Of a stretch of DNA of 64,000 nt, positions 1 through 8,491 are shown in pieces (positions within the stretch are counted from its first letter, which is position 1; every line of letters begins with the position of its first letter). The stretch comes from Prostheceraeus crozeri. Lineage: Eukaryota > Platyhelminthes > Polycladida > Euryleptidae. Location of the stretch: contig CAJQUW010005321.1 of NCBI GenBank assembly GCA_907163375.1, positions 310,001 through 374,000 of the forward strand. Direction: 5' to 3'. The position numbers were made by a program, and so were the translations under genes. Under the pieces are notes generated by a model. That model saw nothing but the letters and a program-made list of their open reading frames with translations. It was not told where the DNA came from and did no database searches.

Positions 1-31
1 TGATGTATTCCGAGTTATAAAGTAAGATCAT

Positions 32-1525
32 TATAGGTTTTCCCGCTCATCCGTTGATCTATGTTTTTCTAGCGCGCAATAGTGCAGTCAACCGTTGATC
101 TATTGTTCGCGCTGGTAATCGCGATCCAGATGAAATGAATTCATTGTCCATTTAGTCAGTCGAATGTGAAATAAGACAATCAAGTGTTGATACTCGCAAA
201 TATCTTCTTGTCAAGAGGAAACATGCCGTCAAGAATTTCTGAAGTAGACAAGCAACGCCTTTACAATGCATGGCTTCAGGGCGAGGACTACGTAGGGCTG
301 GCGCAACAGTTAAACATTAAGAGAACTACTGCTTGGGCAATTATTAATCGCGCTAATAAGCGCGATGGCGTGTTAACCCTCCCAAGAGGCGGCAGACGCC
401 ATTTAAAGATAGATAATGAAATTGGAAATGTACTGGAGAATGATAGAAGAACATCGTTCCTTTACTTTACAACAAATGCAGAGCGAGTTACAAGTTAGAC
501 TGCCACACAAACCAACACTTTCATTGACCTCTATTGCACGATGTCTCTCAGGACGACTAATTGTCTTAAAGAAGTTGGAGGATTCATCAGCAGAGAGGAA
601 TTCAGAAAGCACCTAAGACAGACGACACGAATATGCCAGTTGGATGTTGCAAGAAGGTGTGGGACAGGAATTGATGTTCATTGATGAGAGTGGAATTAAT
701 CTATGTATTCGGAGAACCAGGGGTAGAGATAGGGTTGGACAGCGAGCCGTGCGAGTCGTTGGGGGTCAGTGAGGGAGAAACTTCACTGTAGCATTCGCTG
801 TAAGCAATCGAAGAGGACTCATTCATCATGAAATCTTTGAAGGTGGAATGACGTGTGCCAGATTCCATACATTCATTCAGAACACGTCTGCTCTACTTCA
901 GGAGTCCACAACGTACATTTTCGATAATGCTTCCTGTCACTCACGAGCTCATCTTTCCGCTGATGAAGGAGGTCCGCAGATTCCTGCAAATCATTTCAGA
1001 CGGTTTTTGCCACTGTATTCCCCATTTCTGAATATTGTAGAAATGACATTCAGTGCCTTCAAAGCCTGTTTAAAACGGCAACTGGAAGAAGTTCGCGCAC
1101 AGCTTTTGCAAGAGATGTGGTGTAGAAATGCGTCAGGACAGGCACAGATTATCATATTCCAAATAGCTCGAAACATGTCTACATATCTCTCACAGCTGCT
1201 ATAAAAGTTAAAATGGTTTTCGCGGGTTTTAACCAGTCTATCAAAATGCTTAATTGACCGAATCCCTTAAATTAAGCAATGCAAAATCTGTGCTAAATTT
1301 GAAAAATCACTATGCTTCAATAAGTTGATAATTGATATTTCAATATCACAATTGATTGACCCTGTTCTACACTACTCTATCATACATCATCACTTGACTG
1401 CCCAATTTCACACATTTTTGATGGACAGTGTCCACTGGTTAATGTATGAAAGACTTTTGTCACATTTGACTGCACTATTACGCGTTGGAAAAGCATAGAT
1501 CAACGGATGAGCGGGAAAACCTATA
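32..1525 (+). mobile_element. Tc1/mariner-type DNA transposon, degenerate
   Basis: The segment is bounded by inverted repeats of about 60 bp, 32-91 and 1466-1525. The outer 32 bases read TATAGGTTTTCCCGC onward and match their reverse complement with no mismatch; inner parts have a few mismatches. The ends carry TA, the target duplicated by Tc1/mariner elements. The interior holds remnants of a DDE transposase in one orientation (223-1204). The size of about 1.5 kb is normal for the superfamily. Well-kept ends with a broken gene suggest a relic that could only move with help from a relative. Confidence 0.85.
223..1204 (+). pseudogene. Tc1/mariner (IS630-like DDE) transposase, broken
   Basis: It begins with MPSRISEVDKQRLYNAW and a helix-turn-helix region (AQQLNIKRTTAWAIINRA), the DNA-binding part of a Tc1/mariner-like transposase. 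The frame is lost near 415, where the homologous reading continues in another frame to a stop at 614-616. The catalytic part then reads FIDESGIN near 670 (first Asp), IFDNASCHS near 920 (second Asp) and SPFLNIVEMTF near 1020 (terminal Glu). An in-frame TGA lies near 768. With one or more frameshifts plus stops it cannot make a full transposase. The order of fragments and their fit inside the inverted repeats make the assignment firm. Confidence 0.85.
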
Positions 1526-2679
1526 TTAGTAGTGTACCTAACTTTAAATTCGACCTAGTTCCTTGCTGAACTTATACAACAGTAGAGCATTTCGTACAAG
1601 AGTCATTTCGTCTTCGCTGATTTTGAAGAACAGTTCCAAAGAACTCGGATCGCTCAAACTGCCTCTGTCCGCCCGTTCGTCGACATTTATGGTTGTAGTT
1701 GCGGTTGGTGTTCCTTGTTGGGAGCACTACAGTTCTTAGCGCTGGTTAAAATTTTCTTTATCTTTATTCGTCTGTGTTGCCGAGAGTAAGAGAGAAATCT
1801 TACAACCTATTCCTGTTCTAATTGAAGAAAGTTATCTTCCACCGGCTGCATGAGTGTTGTAAAGAATAACGAAAGTATGTACTTGTAAAAGTAATTTAAT
1901 CAAAATTCTTCTCCTATTGTCTATGATCGAGGTTGAATTGATGATAGAACAATATAATTAATTAAAAATCACTAAGTCAGTGTGATTCTATATGATGACA
2001 TCGATCCAGCCAAATCGCGAATCGCTTTTAGATATCAAACAGTTCGATTCGATTATCCAATTCGGACATGAAGTTCTGAATATTCGGATAATCTGACTAT
2101 TTAGATAAAATGACAGAACGATGGTGATTAACATTGTTAAGCACAGGATTTTTAATGGGATACTAAATGCTGTACAATCTAAAAGCGCATTTACCTTCTC
2201 TACCAAAAATTTGACAAGCACATAACTATAATGATATGCCGTCAAGCCAAGTGAACGGAAAATAACTGAGCGAACTGACCTTTTTCTTGAATTGATTCAT
2301 TGAACGATGAACTGAACGGCTGAGCGCAAAATTGAAATGAACGGCGAACTGAGCGAACTAAAAAATGGACACGTTTGAATACACTGGTTATCACTCACAT
2401 TGCTAATCAATTTTTTCCATACGCTTGTCAAAGTGCAGATAATTGCATACTTGATTGAATATCAAATTTGATAGAAACCGATAAAAATCAGCTTCGCTGT
2501 TCTTCATCGGGAACTGCCGACGGACCTACTGCACCTATGCTGCATGGAAATCGAGAAATCGATTGATGTCTAACTTTCCAAGTTGACCTGCTTCCAACCT
2601 TAACTAGCAGGCTACAGAAGTAGTAAGGAAGTGACAAACACCAGATAGCGCAAGATGGCCGCCATCGCTGACGTCCCCC
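1526..2679. other. No gene recognised; degenerate spacer
   Basis: Between the mariner-type element and the Polinton I see only short chance open frames. 2250-2365 is a stretch of imperfect short repeats around tgaacgg/gaactga. No conserved protein, RNA gene or splice-bounded exon stood out. Confidence 0.4.
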
Positions 2680-3420
2680 CCCCTCCCCCTCCCCTCCCCC
2701 TCCCCCTCCCGCTCCCACCCTCTGGAACGGCAGAGTGTCGTAGTCGGCCGCCGTGGTGCTTCGGGTCTGAGTCCCCCCCCCTCTGGAACGACAGAGGTTG
2801 TGGTCTGTCGTGGTGTGCCGGCCAGGTGGGTTTACGTTCACAACATGTTCGCTGACTCCCCCCCCCTCGAAAACGACAGAGTGTGAGACTCGGGTGAGTT
2901 GGTCCGACCGCCTGATTGACGTGGCCGACCGCCTAGGTTGACGCGGGCGACCGTCTAGGTTGACGTGGGCGACCGTCTAGGTTGACGTGGGCGACCGTCT
3001 AGGTTGGCGTGGTGGAATGGTGAAACGGACTTTAGATTCGGATTCAGCGTAAAATTCTGCATCGGTAGGGTGAGTTTCAAGGCAATCGGCGAGAAAAAAT
3101 TTTTCTTCAAAATTTTAACAGAGTTAGAATTTGGGACTTTTTGGTGTGTAGCGCCCAAACGAAGCATCGGATGAGAAAACGGAGGCCAGATTCGGATTCA
3201 GCGTGAAATTCTGCATCGGTATGGTGAGTTTCAAGTCAATCGGAGAGAAAATTTTCGCTGACGTCCCCCCCCCTCTGGACAGCTTGCTTCGATTTTGGCT
3301 TCCAGTGGATGGATTTTGTCGTGCGATAGCTCGTTTGAAAGCTAAGAGTGAGACAAATTCACTGAAAGAATCGGCTTGTTCCTATCTGTCTTCGTTTAGA
3401 TGTGAGACGCCATTTAAGAT
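2680..3420 (+). repeat. Left terminal inverted repeat of the Polinton
   Basis: It pairs in inverse orientation with 24420-25110. Shared blocks include the segment near 2705-2850 (cggcagagtgtcg, ggccgccgtggtgcttcggg) and 3190-3400 (gaaattctgcatcggtatgg, then ttcgattttggcttccag). The repeat is modular: a node of GACGT or GACTC followed by a C-run of 7-9 and CTCTGGA occurs several times, and a block containing attcagcgtgaaattct recurs near 3040, 3200, 3525 and 3685. The outermost C-tract is expanded here relative to the right end. Confidence 0.85.
2910..3015 (+). repeat. 22-bp tandem repeat inside the left inverted repeat
   Basis: About five head-to-tail copies of a 22-bp unit, gaccgtctaggttgacgtggg. 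The last copies are nearly identical and the first two diverged. The right inverted repeat has only one degenerate equivalent near 24915, so the array is a local expansion after or during insertion. Confidence 0.8.
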
Positions 3421-4030
3421 TTTGGGACATTGGTGAAAAACGACAGAGTTAGAATTTGGGACGTTTTGGGTTGTAGCTTCAAAACGAAGCATCGGATGGG
3501 AAAACGGATTTCAGATTTGGAATCAGCGTGAAATTCTTTATCTGTATGGTGAGTTTCAAGTCAATCGGAGAGAAAAAATTTTCAACATTTTTCGAAAAAA
3601 TGACAGAGTTAGAATTTTTGCGATGGCTGCCTACTGTACAGCCAAAACGAAGCATCGGATGGGAAAACGGAGGCCAGATTCGGATTCAGCGTCAAATTCT
3701 ACATGGAAATGGTATATTTCCAGCTGAATCTGAGAGAAAGAAAAATTTTCGCTGACTCCATCCCCCCTCTGAACAGCTTGCTTCGATTTTGGCTTCCAGT
3801 GGACGGATTTTGTCGTGCCATAGCTCGTTTGAAAGCTAAGAGTGAGACAAATTCAGTGAAAGAATCGGCTTGTTCCTATCTGTCTTCGTTTAGATGTGAG
3901 ACGCCATTTAAGATTTTGGGACATTGGCGAAAAACGACAGAGTTAGAATTTGGGACGTTTTGGGCTGTAGCACCAAAACGAAGGCTCGGATGGGTAAACG
4001 GAGGCCAGATTTGGAATCAGCTTGATGTTA
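3421..4030 (+). repeat. Internal sub-repeats next to the left terminal repeat
   Basis: 3480-3760 and 3770-3960 repeat blocks already present in the left terminal repeat, in the same orientation. Examples are the blocks with gcttcgattttggcttccag at 3295 and 3780, and acgaagcatcggat at 3160, 3487 and 3647. The apparent short open frames here follow this repetition and are not supported as genes. Confidence 0.7.
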
Positions 4031-4034
4031 TTGT

Positions 4035-4083
4035 CCAATGAGGATCATCATCCAATGAGAATCAAGCATTTCTTTATAAATAG
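4035..4083 (+). promoter_or_regulatory. Promoter of the left-most Polinton gene: CCAAT, CCAAT, TATA
   Basis: CCAATGA at 4035 and again at 4052 (17 bp apart), then TATAAATAG at 4075-4083, 23 bp after the second box. The start codon lies at 4187, about 105 bases after the TATA box. The same order and spacing occurs upstream of PolB on the other strand, which supports function. Confidence 0.7.
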
Positions 4084-4186
4084 CGAGCCTTCCACAGTGA
4101 GAATCATTCCATCGTTGAATCACACGAGTGACGGACGCACATTTTCTCTCTCTCTCTCTAGTTCCCTGTTCTATTATCCAACTAAA

Positions 4187-4962
4187 ATGGTAAGTCGCTA
4201 CTTCCCTCCCTCTCCTCCCTTGAACGTAAACTTAATACAATCTTTTTTCATTTTCAGGCATCTACTCCATCTGCTGCACTAGTAGGACAAAATGGCGGTC
4301 AAACGTTACAAGGTTCGCTACGGTCAGATCATCTACAACTGAGGCCAGTGGAAGAAACATCCAAGGTACATAATCCTACACCGCTACAGCGTAAATTTAA
4401 ACAAGCCTTGCGTTATGATGATCATAGCGTAGTACTCCAAACGGGAATGCTCCCTTCCACGGATGTCAAGATAATGCACAATCAGTATGGGGACTACATA
4501 CTGATCCCCGTGAGTCCGTACATTCGCCACCAACTTGATATTATTGAGGAGTACGTGACATTAAATATGGACATTCCTACTCCTCTTGCTCAAGAGTGGA
4601 AGGCGAGAGATGACAAGGATACTCCCTATAGAAAGATTTGGGATGGTAATCACATTTGCCTACCGGTATCACATTGGTGTACTTACTATAAGAAGGATGG
4701 AGATCATTCAATACCCATCAGATGTGATGAGCTCGGAGAAGGTACTTGGGATATCCTTTTCAAAGTGAATGGGCTATATTATGGTCGACACAAGGATAAT
4801 AAAATAGCCTCTCTCTCCATGCATATGGAATCCATCCTATATATTCCAAAACCACCCAACGTGGACGACATAATTGATCAAATCCTTAACAGCAGTGGTA
4901 CGAAGCGCAAGTCGGAGAAGAATGCTACATCAAAACGCAAATCAAAGAAGGAGAATTACTAG
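4187..4962 (+). CDS. Conserved Polinton protein of unknown function, spliced after its start codon
   Basis: The open frame runs from 4258 to 4962, and its only ATG consistent with the upstream promoter is 4187-4189. That ATG is followed at once by GTAAGT (4190) and by a pyrimidine-rich TTTTCAG ending at 4257, so a 68-base intron joins ATG to GCATCTACT in frame, giving 235 aa. GTG at 4348 is not needed as a start. The middle reads YRKIWDGNHICLPVSHWC, then LGEGTWDILFKVNGLYYG and SLSMHMESILYIP. I recognise this pattern (W-G, WC, LG-G-Y, a GPHK-like turn, SL-hydrophobic strand) from other metazoan Polintons, where its role is unknown to me. The C-terminus is basic (KRKSEKNATSKRKSKK), possibly for nuclear targeting or nucleic-acid binding. 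It is the first gene after the left repeat. Confidence 0.7.
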
Positions 4963-4996
4963 TCCTTTCCTAACTCTACCCTATGACAATTCGCTT

Positions 4997-5122
4997 ATGT
5001 GCTTTGAGTGTCGTAGACGTGGTCTTATTAGATACATTTTACTTCTTCGTTGCCATCATATCATTTGTGTATTTTGTCGTGAAAAGCATCGATGTAATTC
5101 TTCATTTTGTAATATGTTATAG
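4997..5122 (+). CDS. Small RING-like zinc protein (41 aa)
   Basis: Starting at ATG 4997 the frame gives C-F-E-C, then C-H-H-I-I-C-V-F-C, then C-N-S-S-F-C. This cysteine/histidine spacing resembles a truncated RING or related zinc-binding knuckle. The frame is open further upstream through the tail of the preceding gene, but that part overlaps real coding sequence. A second, longer RING-like protein is encoded at 6199. The small size makes it uncertain; it could also be an exon of a spliced product. No poly(A) signal lies directly after it. Confidence 0.4.
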   Translation: MCFECRRRGLIRYILLLRCHHIICVFCREKHRCNSSFCNML

Positions 5123-5156
5123 AACGTTTCCTTAGATGTGTAAATTTCCGTTTTAG

Positions 5157-5705
5157 GCTTCTATCATCATTTTTATGGATTGTGAGGGTGAACCTGTACA
5201 GGAGCTCAGTGCTATTGCTATGAACAATTGGACATATCAGATTGTTAGTGTCTATCATCAACATGCCAACTGCGATCCCAATGTTGATCAATGGGCGAGA
5301 AAACACATTCATGGACTTAATCTGAAATATTTGCAAGACTATGGCTTTTCTTGTGAAAGTGCTCTTCTTATTGACTTTAAACGATGGTTAGCTGCTTTCA
5401 ATGTTATACGCATCTTTTGTAATAATCCTGGTAAGGAGAGGAAAGTATTTCCCAATCTAATCATTGATGATATTTTGCTCCCGCCTTGGGATAGTAGAGT
5501 GAATCAACATTATCATGAAGTCACGAAACGTTTTAAGGATTTGTGTGTTCCTATTTTGTCTGTTCGTTGTAGTAGCTACGTTCATAACCAATGCTTCTTT
5601 CCTCCTTACCTCAACACTGCCAAAGTCCTGTATGGTTATCATTGCTCGCTGTATGATAGTTATCAGCTGTATCTATTTTATCTCTTTCAAACCATTGATT
5701 TATAA
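5157..5705 (+). CDS. DEDD/DnaQ-like exonuclease candidate
   Basis: The protein has an N-terminal hydrophobic strand IIIFMDCEGEPVQELSAI, matching the first motif (D-x-E) of DEDD exonucleases, followed by HIHGLN and FKRWL. I recognise this pattern from Polinton/adintovirus genomes. An unspliced start at ATG 5175 would leave only MDCEG and remove the strand that carries the catalytic Asp. The frame is open exactly from 5157, and the bases just before are TTTTAG, a splice acceptor whose TAG is also an in-frame stop. The product therefore probably gets its ATG by splicing, plausibly from the one-codon exon at 4187 (same phase, same Ala-Ser start). The 5175 start gives 176 aa. AATAAA lies downstream near 5729. 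Later DEDD residues are not certain. Confidence 0.55.
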   Translation, partial: ASIIIFMDCEGEPVQELSAIAMNNWTYQIVSVYHQHANCDPNVDQWARKHIHGLNLKYLQDYGFSCESALLIDFKRWLAAFNVIRIFCNNPGKERKVFPNLIIDDILLPPWDSRVNQHYHEVTKRFKDLCVPILSVRCSSYVHNQCFFPPYLNTAKVLYGYHCSLYDSYQLYLFYLFQTIDL

Positions 5706-5792
5706 TGCATGCTTGTTACCGTTATTCAATAAATGTTACTATGAGAAGAGTTGTTGTTTTCATGCAATGGATGGGTTAGATAAAGGGCGATC

Positions 5793-6202
5793 ATGTCTTT
5801 CTCAAACGACTGCGGAACATTACGTTTTCATAGGCAAAGTTTAAAAGGAGCTGTTCAAGATTATGTGATAAAATTTCATAAAGATGAGACCGACATCGAA
5901 GCAGTGGTCGATGATGCTAGCACTCTATTTCTAGAATTAATGAATACATTCTCTGATAGCATTATCATGGCGCGATTAGTTGCGAAAATTAAGTTTAGTC
6001 ATTTTGGAAAGGAAGAGGTGGAAAGTCGCTCTTTCCATTTTGCTTCTTATTCAATGGAAGTGGTAGATCACCCCAAGAATTTTTTAAAAGACATATGATA
6101 AAAATTGCTGAACGTCTTAACGCATTTAACCATCATGGTAGCAGTCTAGTGATTGAAGCGATTTCAGATATTCACATTCAACTTTCCATAAAGAAAAATT
6201 GA
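5793..6202 (+). CDS. Conserved Polinton small protein split by a -1 frame change
   Basis: The first frame (5793-6098, 101 aa) contains QDYVIKFHKDETDIEAVV and LFLELMNTFSDSI. This family is widespread in Polintons and typically runs about 130-150 aa. The homologous C-terminal part (IKIAERLNAF, IEAISDIHIQLSIK) lies in the -1 frame, 6095-6202. The end of frame one holds T-TTT-TTA at 6080-6086, in the register required for -1 ribosomal slippage; slippage there would give about 136 aa. Alternatively the ATGA overlap at 6095-6098 could allow reinitiation, or the homopolymer run marks a mutation or sequencing error. Its function is unknown to me. Confidence 0.6.
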
Positions 6203-6528
6203 AAATGCAGTGGTACTTGATTGTAGCACAACTGGTTTTCGAGCTATGTCTGCTCACTCTCGAAGTATATTCCTTCTGTACATGCGTCTATTATTTAGAA
6301 AAGGCTAGCAAATTCATATCTTCAAAAAGACTTGCTATAGACATCAGTAACGGTGAAACTATGTGTTGCGATGTATGTAAGCGAAAGGATGGAAATGAAA
6401 AGCGCATCTTCAAGAGATGTAAGCATGCTTTTTGTCAACGCTGTTTCATACGTAATTGCATTCAACTTTGCCAATGTAACCACTGTGATATTGCTCATTT
6501 CGAGTGTCACTTATGTCGCAATAGTTAG
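6199..6528 (+). CDS. Membrane-anchored RING-like protein (109 aa)
   Basis: Residues about 5-30 are strongly hydrophobic (LIVAQLVFELCLLTLEVY), consistent with a signal anchor or membrane segment. The second half has C-D-V-C, then C-K-H-A-F-C-Q-R-C, C-Q-C-N-H-C and C-H-L-C, a RING-type cross-brace pattern with an extra cysteine cluster. RING proteins usually act as ubiquitin ligases; here that is inference. It begins just after the split small protein (its ATG overlaps that stop region) and precedes the basic virion-type protein at 6580. A start two codons later is equally possible. Confidence 0.6.
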   Translation: MKMQWYLIVAQLVFELCLLTLEVYSFCTCVYYLEKASKFISSKRLAIDISNGETMCCDVCKRKDGNEKRIFKRCKHAFCQRCFIRNCIQLCQCNHCDIAHFECHLCRNS

Positions 6529-6579
6529 TACCTATGCAAATGTGGTAAAGATAGGTTTTAGCAAAGACTAACACGGAAA

Positions 6580-6936
6580 ATGGCGAAACGTAAAATGACG
6601 AAACGTAAAAGTCAAAAGTTTTCTTCAGCCATTCAAGCTCTCCGACGAATGAAAGCAAATCAGCGATACAATGCTATACGACATGCTAACGATAAATTCA
6701 TTTGTGAAATTATTTCTCATGTGAGGAAGTTGAGGACGAAGAAATTAGCGCCAAAACAACGAAAGTTACTTAAGCGATATGCTACGAAATTGCGTTTCAT
6801 CTCCAATCCTAAAGTCACCCTTCAAAGAAAGAGGAAAACTCTAACACAAAAGGGCGGTTTCCTTTCAGCAATACTTCCAATGATAGCTCCTGCCGTGGGC
6901 AACCTATTGGGTAATATCTTTGGCTCTAAGCGTTAA
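6580..6936 (+). CDS. Basic minor virion protein candidate with hydrophobic tail (118 aa)
   Basis: The N-terminal 90 residues are very rich in Lys and Arg (MAKRKMTKRKSQK; KLAPKQRKLLKRY). The last 27 are hydrophobic and glycine-containing (FLSAILPMIAPAVGNLLG), separated by QKGG at residues 90-93. Polintons and adintoviruses commonly carry such a basic protein with a terminal amphipathic segment, likened to adenovirus core or membrane-lytic minor proteins. Placing it in the virion is inference. QKGG resembles the GG-type sites cut by adenain-family proteases, and this element encodes one. It is followed by the packaging ATPase. Confidence 0.65.
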   Translation: MAKRKMTKRKSQKFSSAIQALRRMKANQRYNAIRHANDKFICEIISHVRKLRTKKLAPKQRKLLKRYATKLRFISNPKVTLQRKRKTLTQKGGFLSAILPMIAPAVGNLLGNIFGSKR

Positions 6937-6967
6937 TTATGCAAATGTTGAATCTCAAAGTAATAAA

Positions 6968-7585
6968 ATGGATTTCAGACTTCAATGTGATAAAGTTCTG
7001 ACTGTATCAGGTCCATCTCATGCAGGTAAAACTGTTTTCACGCTGAATTTATTGGATAAAAGAAGGGAGTTGTTTAAGGAACCTATCAATCGAGTGATTT
7101 GGTGTTATGGTATTTATCAACCGTCGCTGTTTCAGGAATTGCAAAGTCGCAACTTTATTCGACATGAAGGAATTATTCCAGTGGATAAACTTCAGTCTAA
7201 TGATGTTGTTGTATTGGATGATTTATTAAAAGAAAGTAAGAATTCAAAAGATGTTACAGATATGTTCACTCGCGCAGCACACCATAAAAGGTGCTTTATC
7301 ATCTATATCACACAAAATTTGTTTCCTGATGGAAAAGAAGCTCGTACACGAAACCTGAATACACACTATTATGCTATTTTCAAGAATCCGCGAGATAAAA
7401 GTCAATTTGAAATTTTAGCGCGACAAGTTGCACCCAGAGGATCAAAAGCCTTAATTGAAATTTTTCAAGCAGCTACTGAAAAACCATACGGTTACTTATT
7501 CATTGACTTTACGCAAGAGTGTCCGGAAGAATTTAGATTTCGAAGTGATATTTTGAAAACTCCCATGATTATCTACAAACTATGA
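6968..7585 (+). CDS. A32/FtsK-like genome-packaging ATPase
   Basis: The 205-aa protein has Walker A GPSHAGKT at residues 15-22 and Walker B VVVLDD at 80-85, then a conserved HHKRCFIIYITQNLF region typical of the A32-like packaging ATPases of Polintons, adintoviruses and virophages. These enzymes drive DNA into preformed capsids. ATG 6968 (MDFRLQ) is chosen because family members start just before the first strand; the open frame upstream lacks an ATG. The stop overlaps the next start as ATGA (7582-7585), so the next gene is translationally or transcriptionally tightly linked. Confidence 0.92.
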   Translation: MDFRLQCDKVLTVSGPSHAGKTVFTLNLLDKRRELFKEPINRVIWCYGIYQPSLFQELQSRNFIRHEGIIPVDKLQSNDVVVLDDLLKESKNSKDVTDMFTRAAHHKRCFIIYITQNLFPDGKEARTRNLNTHYYAIFKNPRDKSQFEILARQVAPRGSKALIEIFQAATEKPYGYLFIDFTQECPEEFRFRSDILKTPMIIYKL

Positions 7586-8274
7586 GTTCTTATTCTCGCA
7601 TGATTGTTATTCCTCAGGATGAATATGTACAATTGACTGCCATGCAGCAAGTAAAGCAACCTCTTGCAAATCAAATGTATAGGAAAGAAATAGATTATCA
7701 GCAAAATGTTCACATCAAAGATCCACATCGTGCTGTATTATTACAATCGGAAACTGTTGAGCAATTGAAAAACTTGAAGAATAAGATGCGTGACTCTGTA
7801 TCGACTGCTACACCTTTAGCATCTCGCGCACATGCCATATCTCTTTTCAACAGTATTGAACCCCATCTCAATGTAAATGATAGAGGAGAAATCATTACAG
7901 ATGAAAATAAAGTGATTGATGCTTCACGTTATGAAGACTTGATTCAGTATGCGACACGTAGAAAGCGCCGTCAGGGCTATGTTCCACCTGGTTGGTCATA
8001 CTTTCTTAAACTATTGAAAAAGCATAATGTGCCAAAATTTGCTTTAAATAATGAGACATTGAAAGAACTTGATTCAACAGTGGCTACTACTCCAATGCTT
8101 CAGGCGATGAAAATGCCAACAAATTGGTTTAAGACGTCACCTGCTACATCCCCTCCCACACTCACTAAGCAAACAAGAGGAAGAACTCGACGTAGATCTA
8201 CATCGCCACTAAAACTGGTAAAAGGAAAACGTAAAACAGCTCCTCCTAGGAAATACATGTTCTCAGACTATTAA
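7582..8274 (+). CDS. Conserved Polinton protein next to the ATPase (230 aa)
   Basis: It begins MSSYSRMIVIPQDEYVQL and contains a polar helical middle, then YATRRKRRQGYVPPGWSYF, and a basic C-terminal tail (RGRTRRRS, KGKRKTAPPRK). A protein with a hydrophobic 'VIP-x-EY' start, central charged region and a VPPGW-type segment commonly follows the ATPase in metazoan Polintons; I know no established function. The basic tail suggests DNA or RNA contact. Start overlaps the ATPase stop by ATGA; the next ATG comes one base after its stop. Confidence 0.7.
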   Translation: MSSYSRMIVIPQDEYVQLTAMQQVKQPLANQMYRKEIDYQQNVHIKDPHRAVLLQSETVEQLKNLKNKMRDSVSTATPLASRAHAISLFNSIEPHLNVNDRGEIITDENKVIDASRYEDLIQYATRRKRRQGYVPPGWSYFLKLLKKHNVPKFALNNETLKELDSTVATTPMLQAMKMPTNWFKTSPATSPPTLTKQTRGRTRRRSTSPLKLVKGKRKTAPPRKYMFSDY

Positions 8275-8275
8275 T

Positions 8276-8491
8276 ATGAAGCAGATGTGTTGCTTGCCAT
8301 GTAATGAGCCGCCAGAGGTGAATGTCGTTGTCACTTGCACTTGCTGCGCCAGCTCTCATAATGAAACCCCTAAGCAATGTGAACACGATCGCAAAACCGC
8401 TAAAGCTAAATGCTGCAGTTGTTGTAAATGTAGAAAGGCAAGAAAACAAAAAGATGAGAAGGAGGAAAAAGAGTCAGCCGTCATCGACTGA
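8276..8491 (+). CDS. Cysteine-rich small protein overlapping the integrase start (71 aa)
   Basis: It has 12 cysteines clustered as CC-x2-C, C-T-C-C and CCSCCKC, then a Lys/Glu-rich tail. The ATG lies one base after the preceding stop, matching the tight packing of neighbours. The end overlaps the likely integrase start (8454) by 38 bases in another frame. The pattern could bind zinc, but I do not recognise a family. The Cys richness could partly be a side effect of the overlapping frame. Confidence 0.4.
   Translation: MKQMCCLPCNEPPEVNVVVTCTCCASSHNETPKQCEHDRKTAKAKCCSCCKCRKARKQKDEKEEKESAVID

Noticed and set aside
2488..2855. Two open frames on opposite strands rich in Gly or Pro near the left Polinton end
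   Set aside because: They follow from C/G-runs of the terminal repeat and have no family features.
3203..4041. Several plus-strand frames of 70-110 aa with similar sequences
   Set aside because: They repeat because the DNA is a sub-repeat of the inverted terminal repeat; no promoter, splice context or conserved domain.
8322..8453. N-terminal extension of the integrase from an earlier ATG
   Set aside because: The extension has no integrase similarity and lies over the Cys-rich gene; family members start near ATG 8454.
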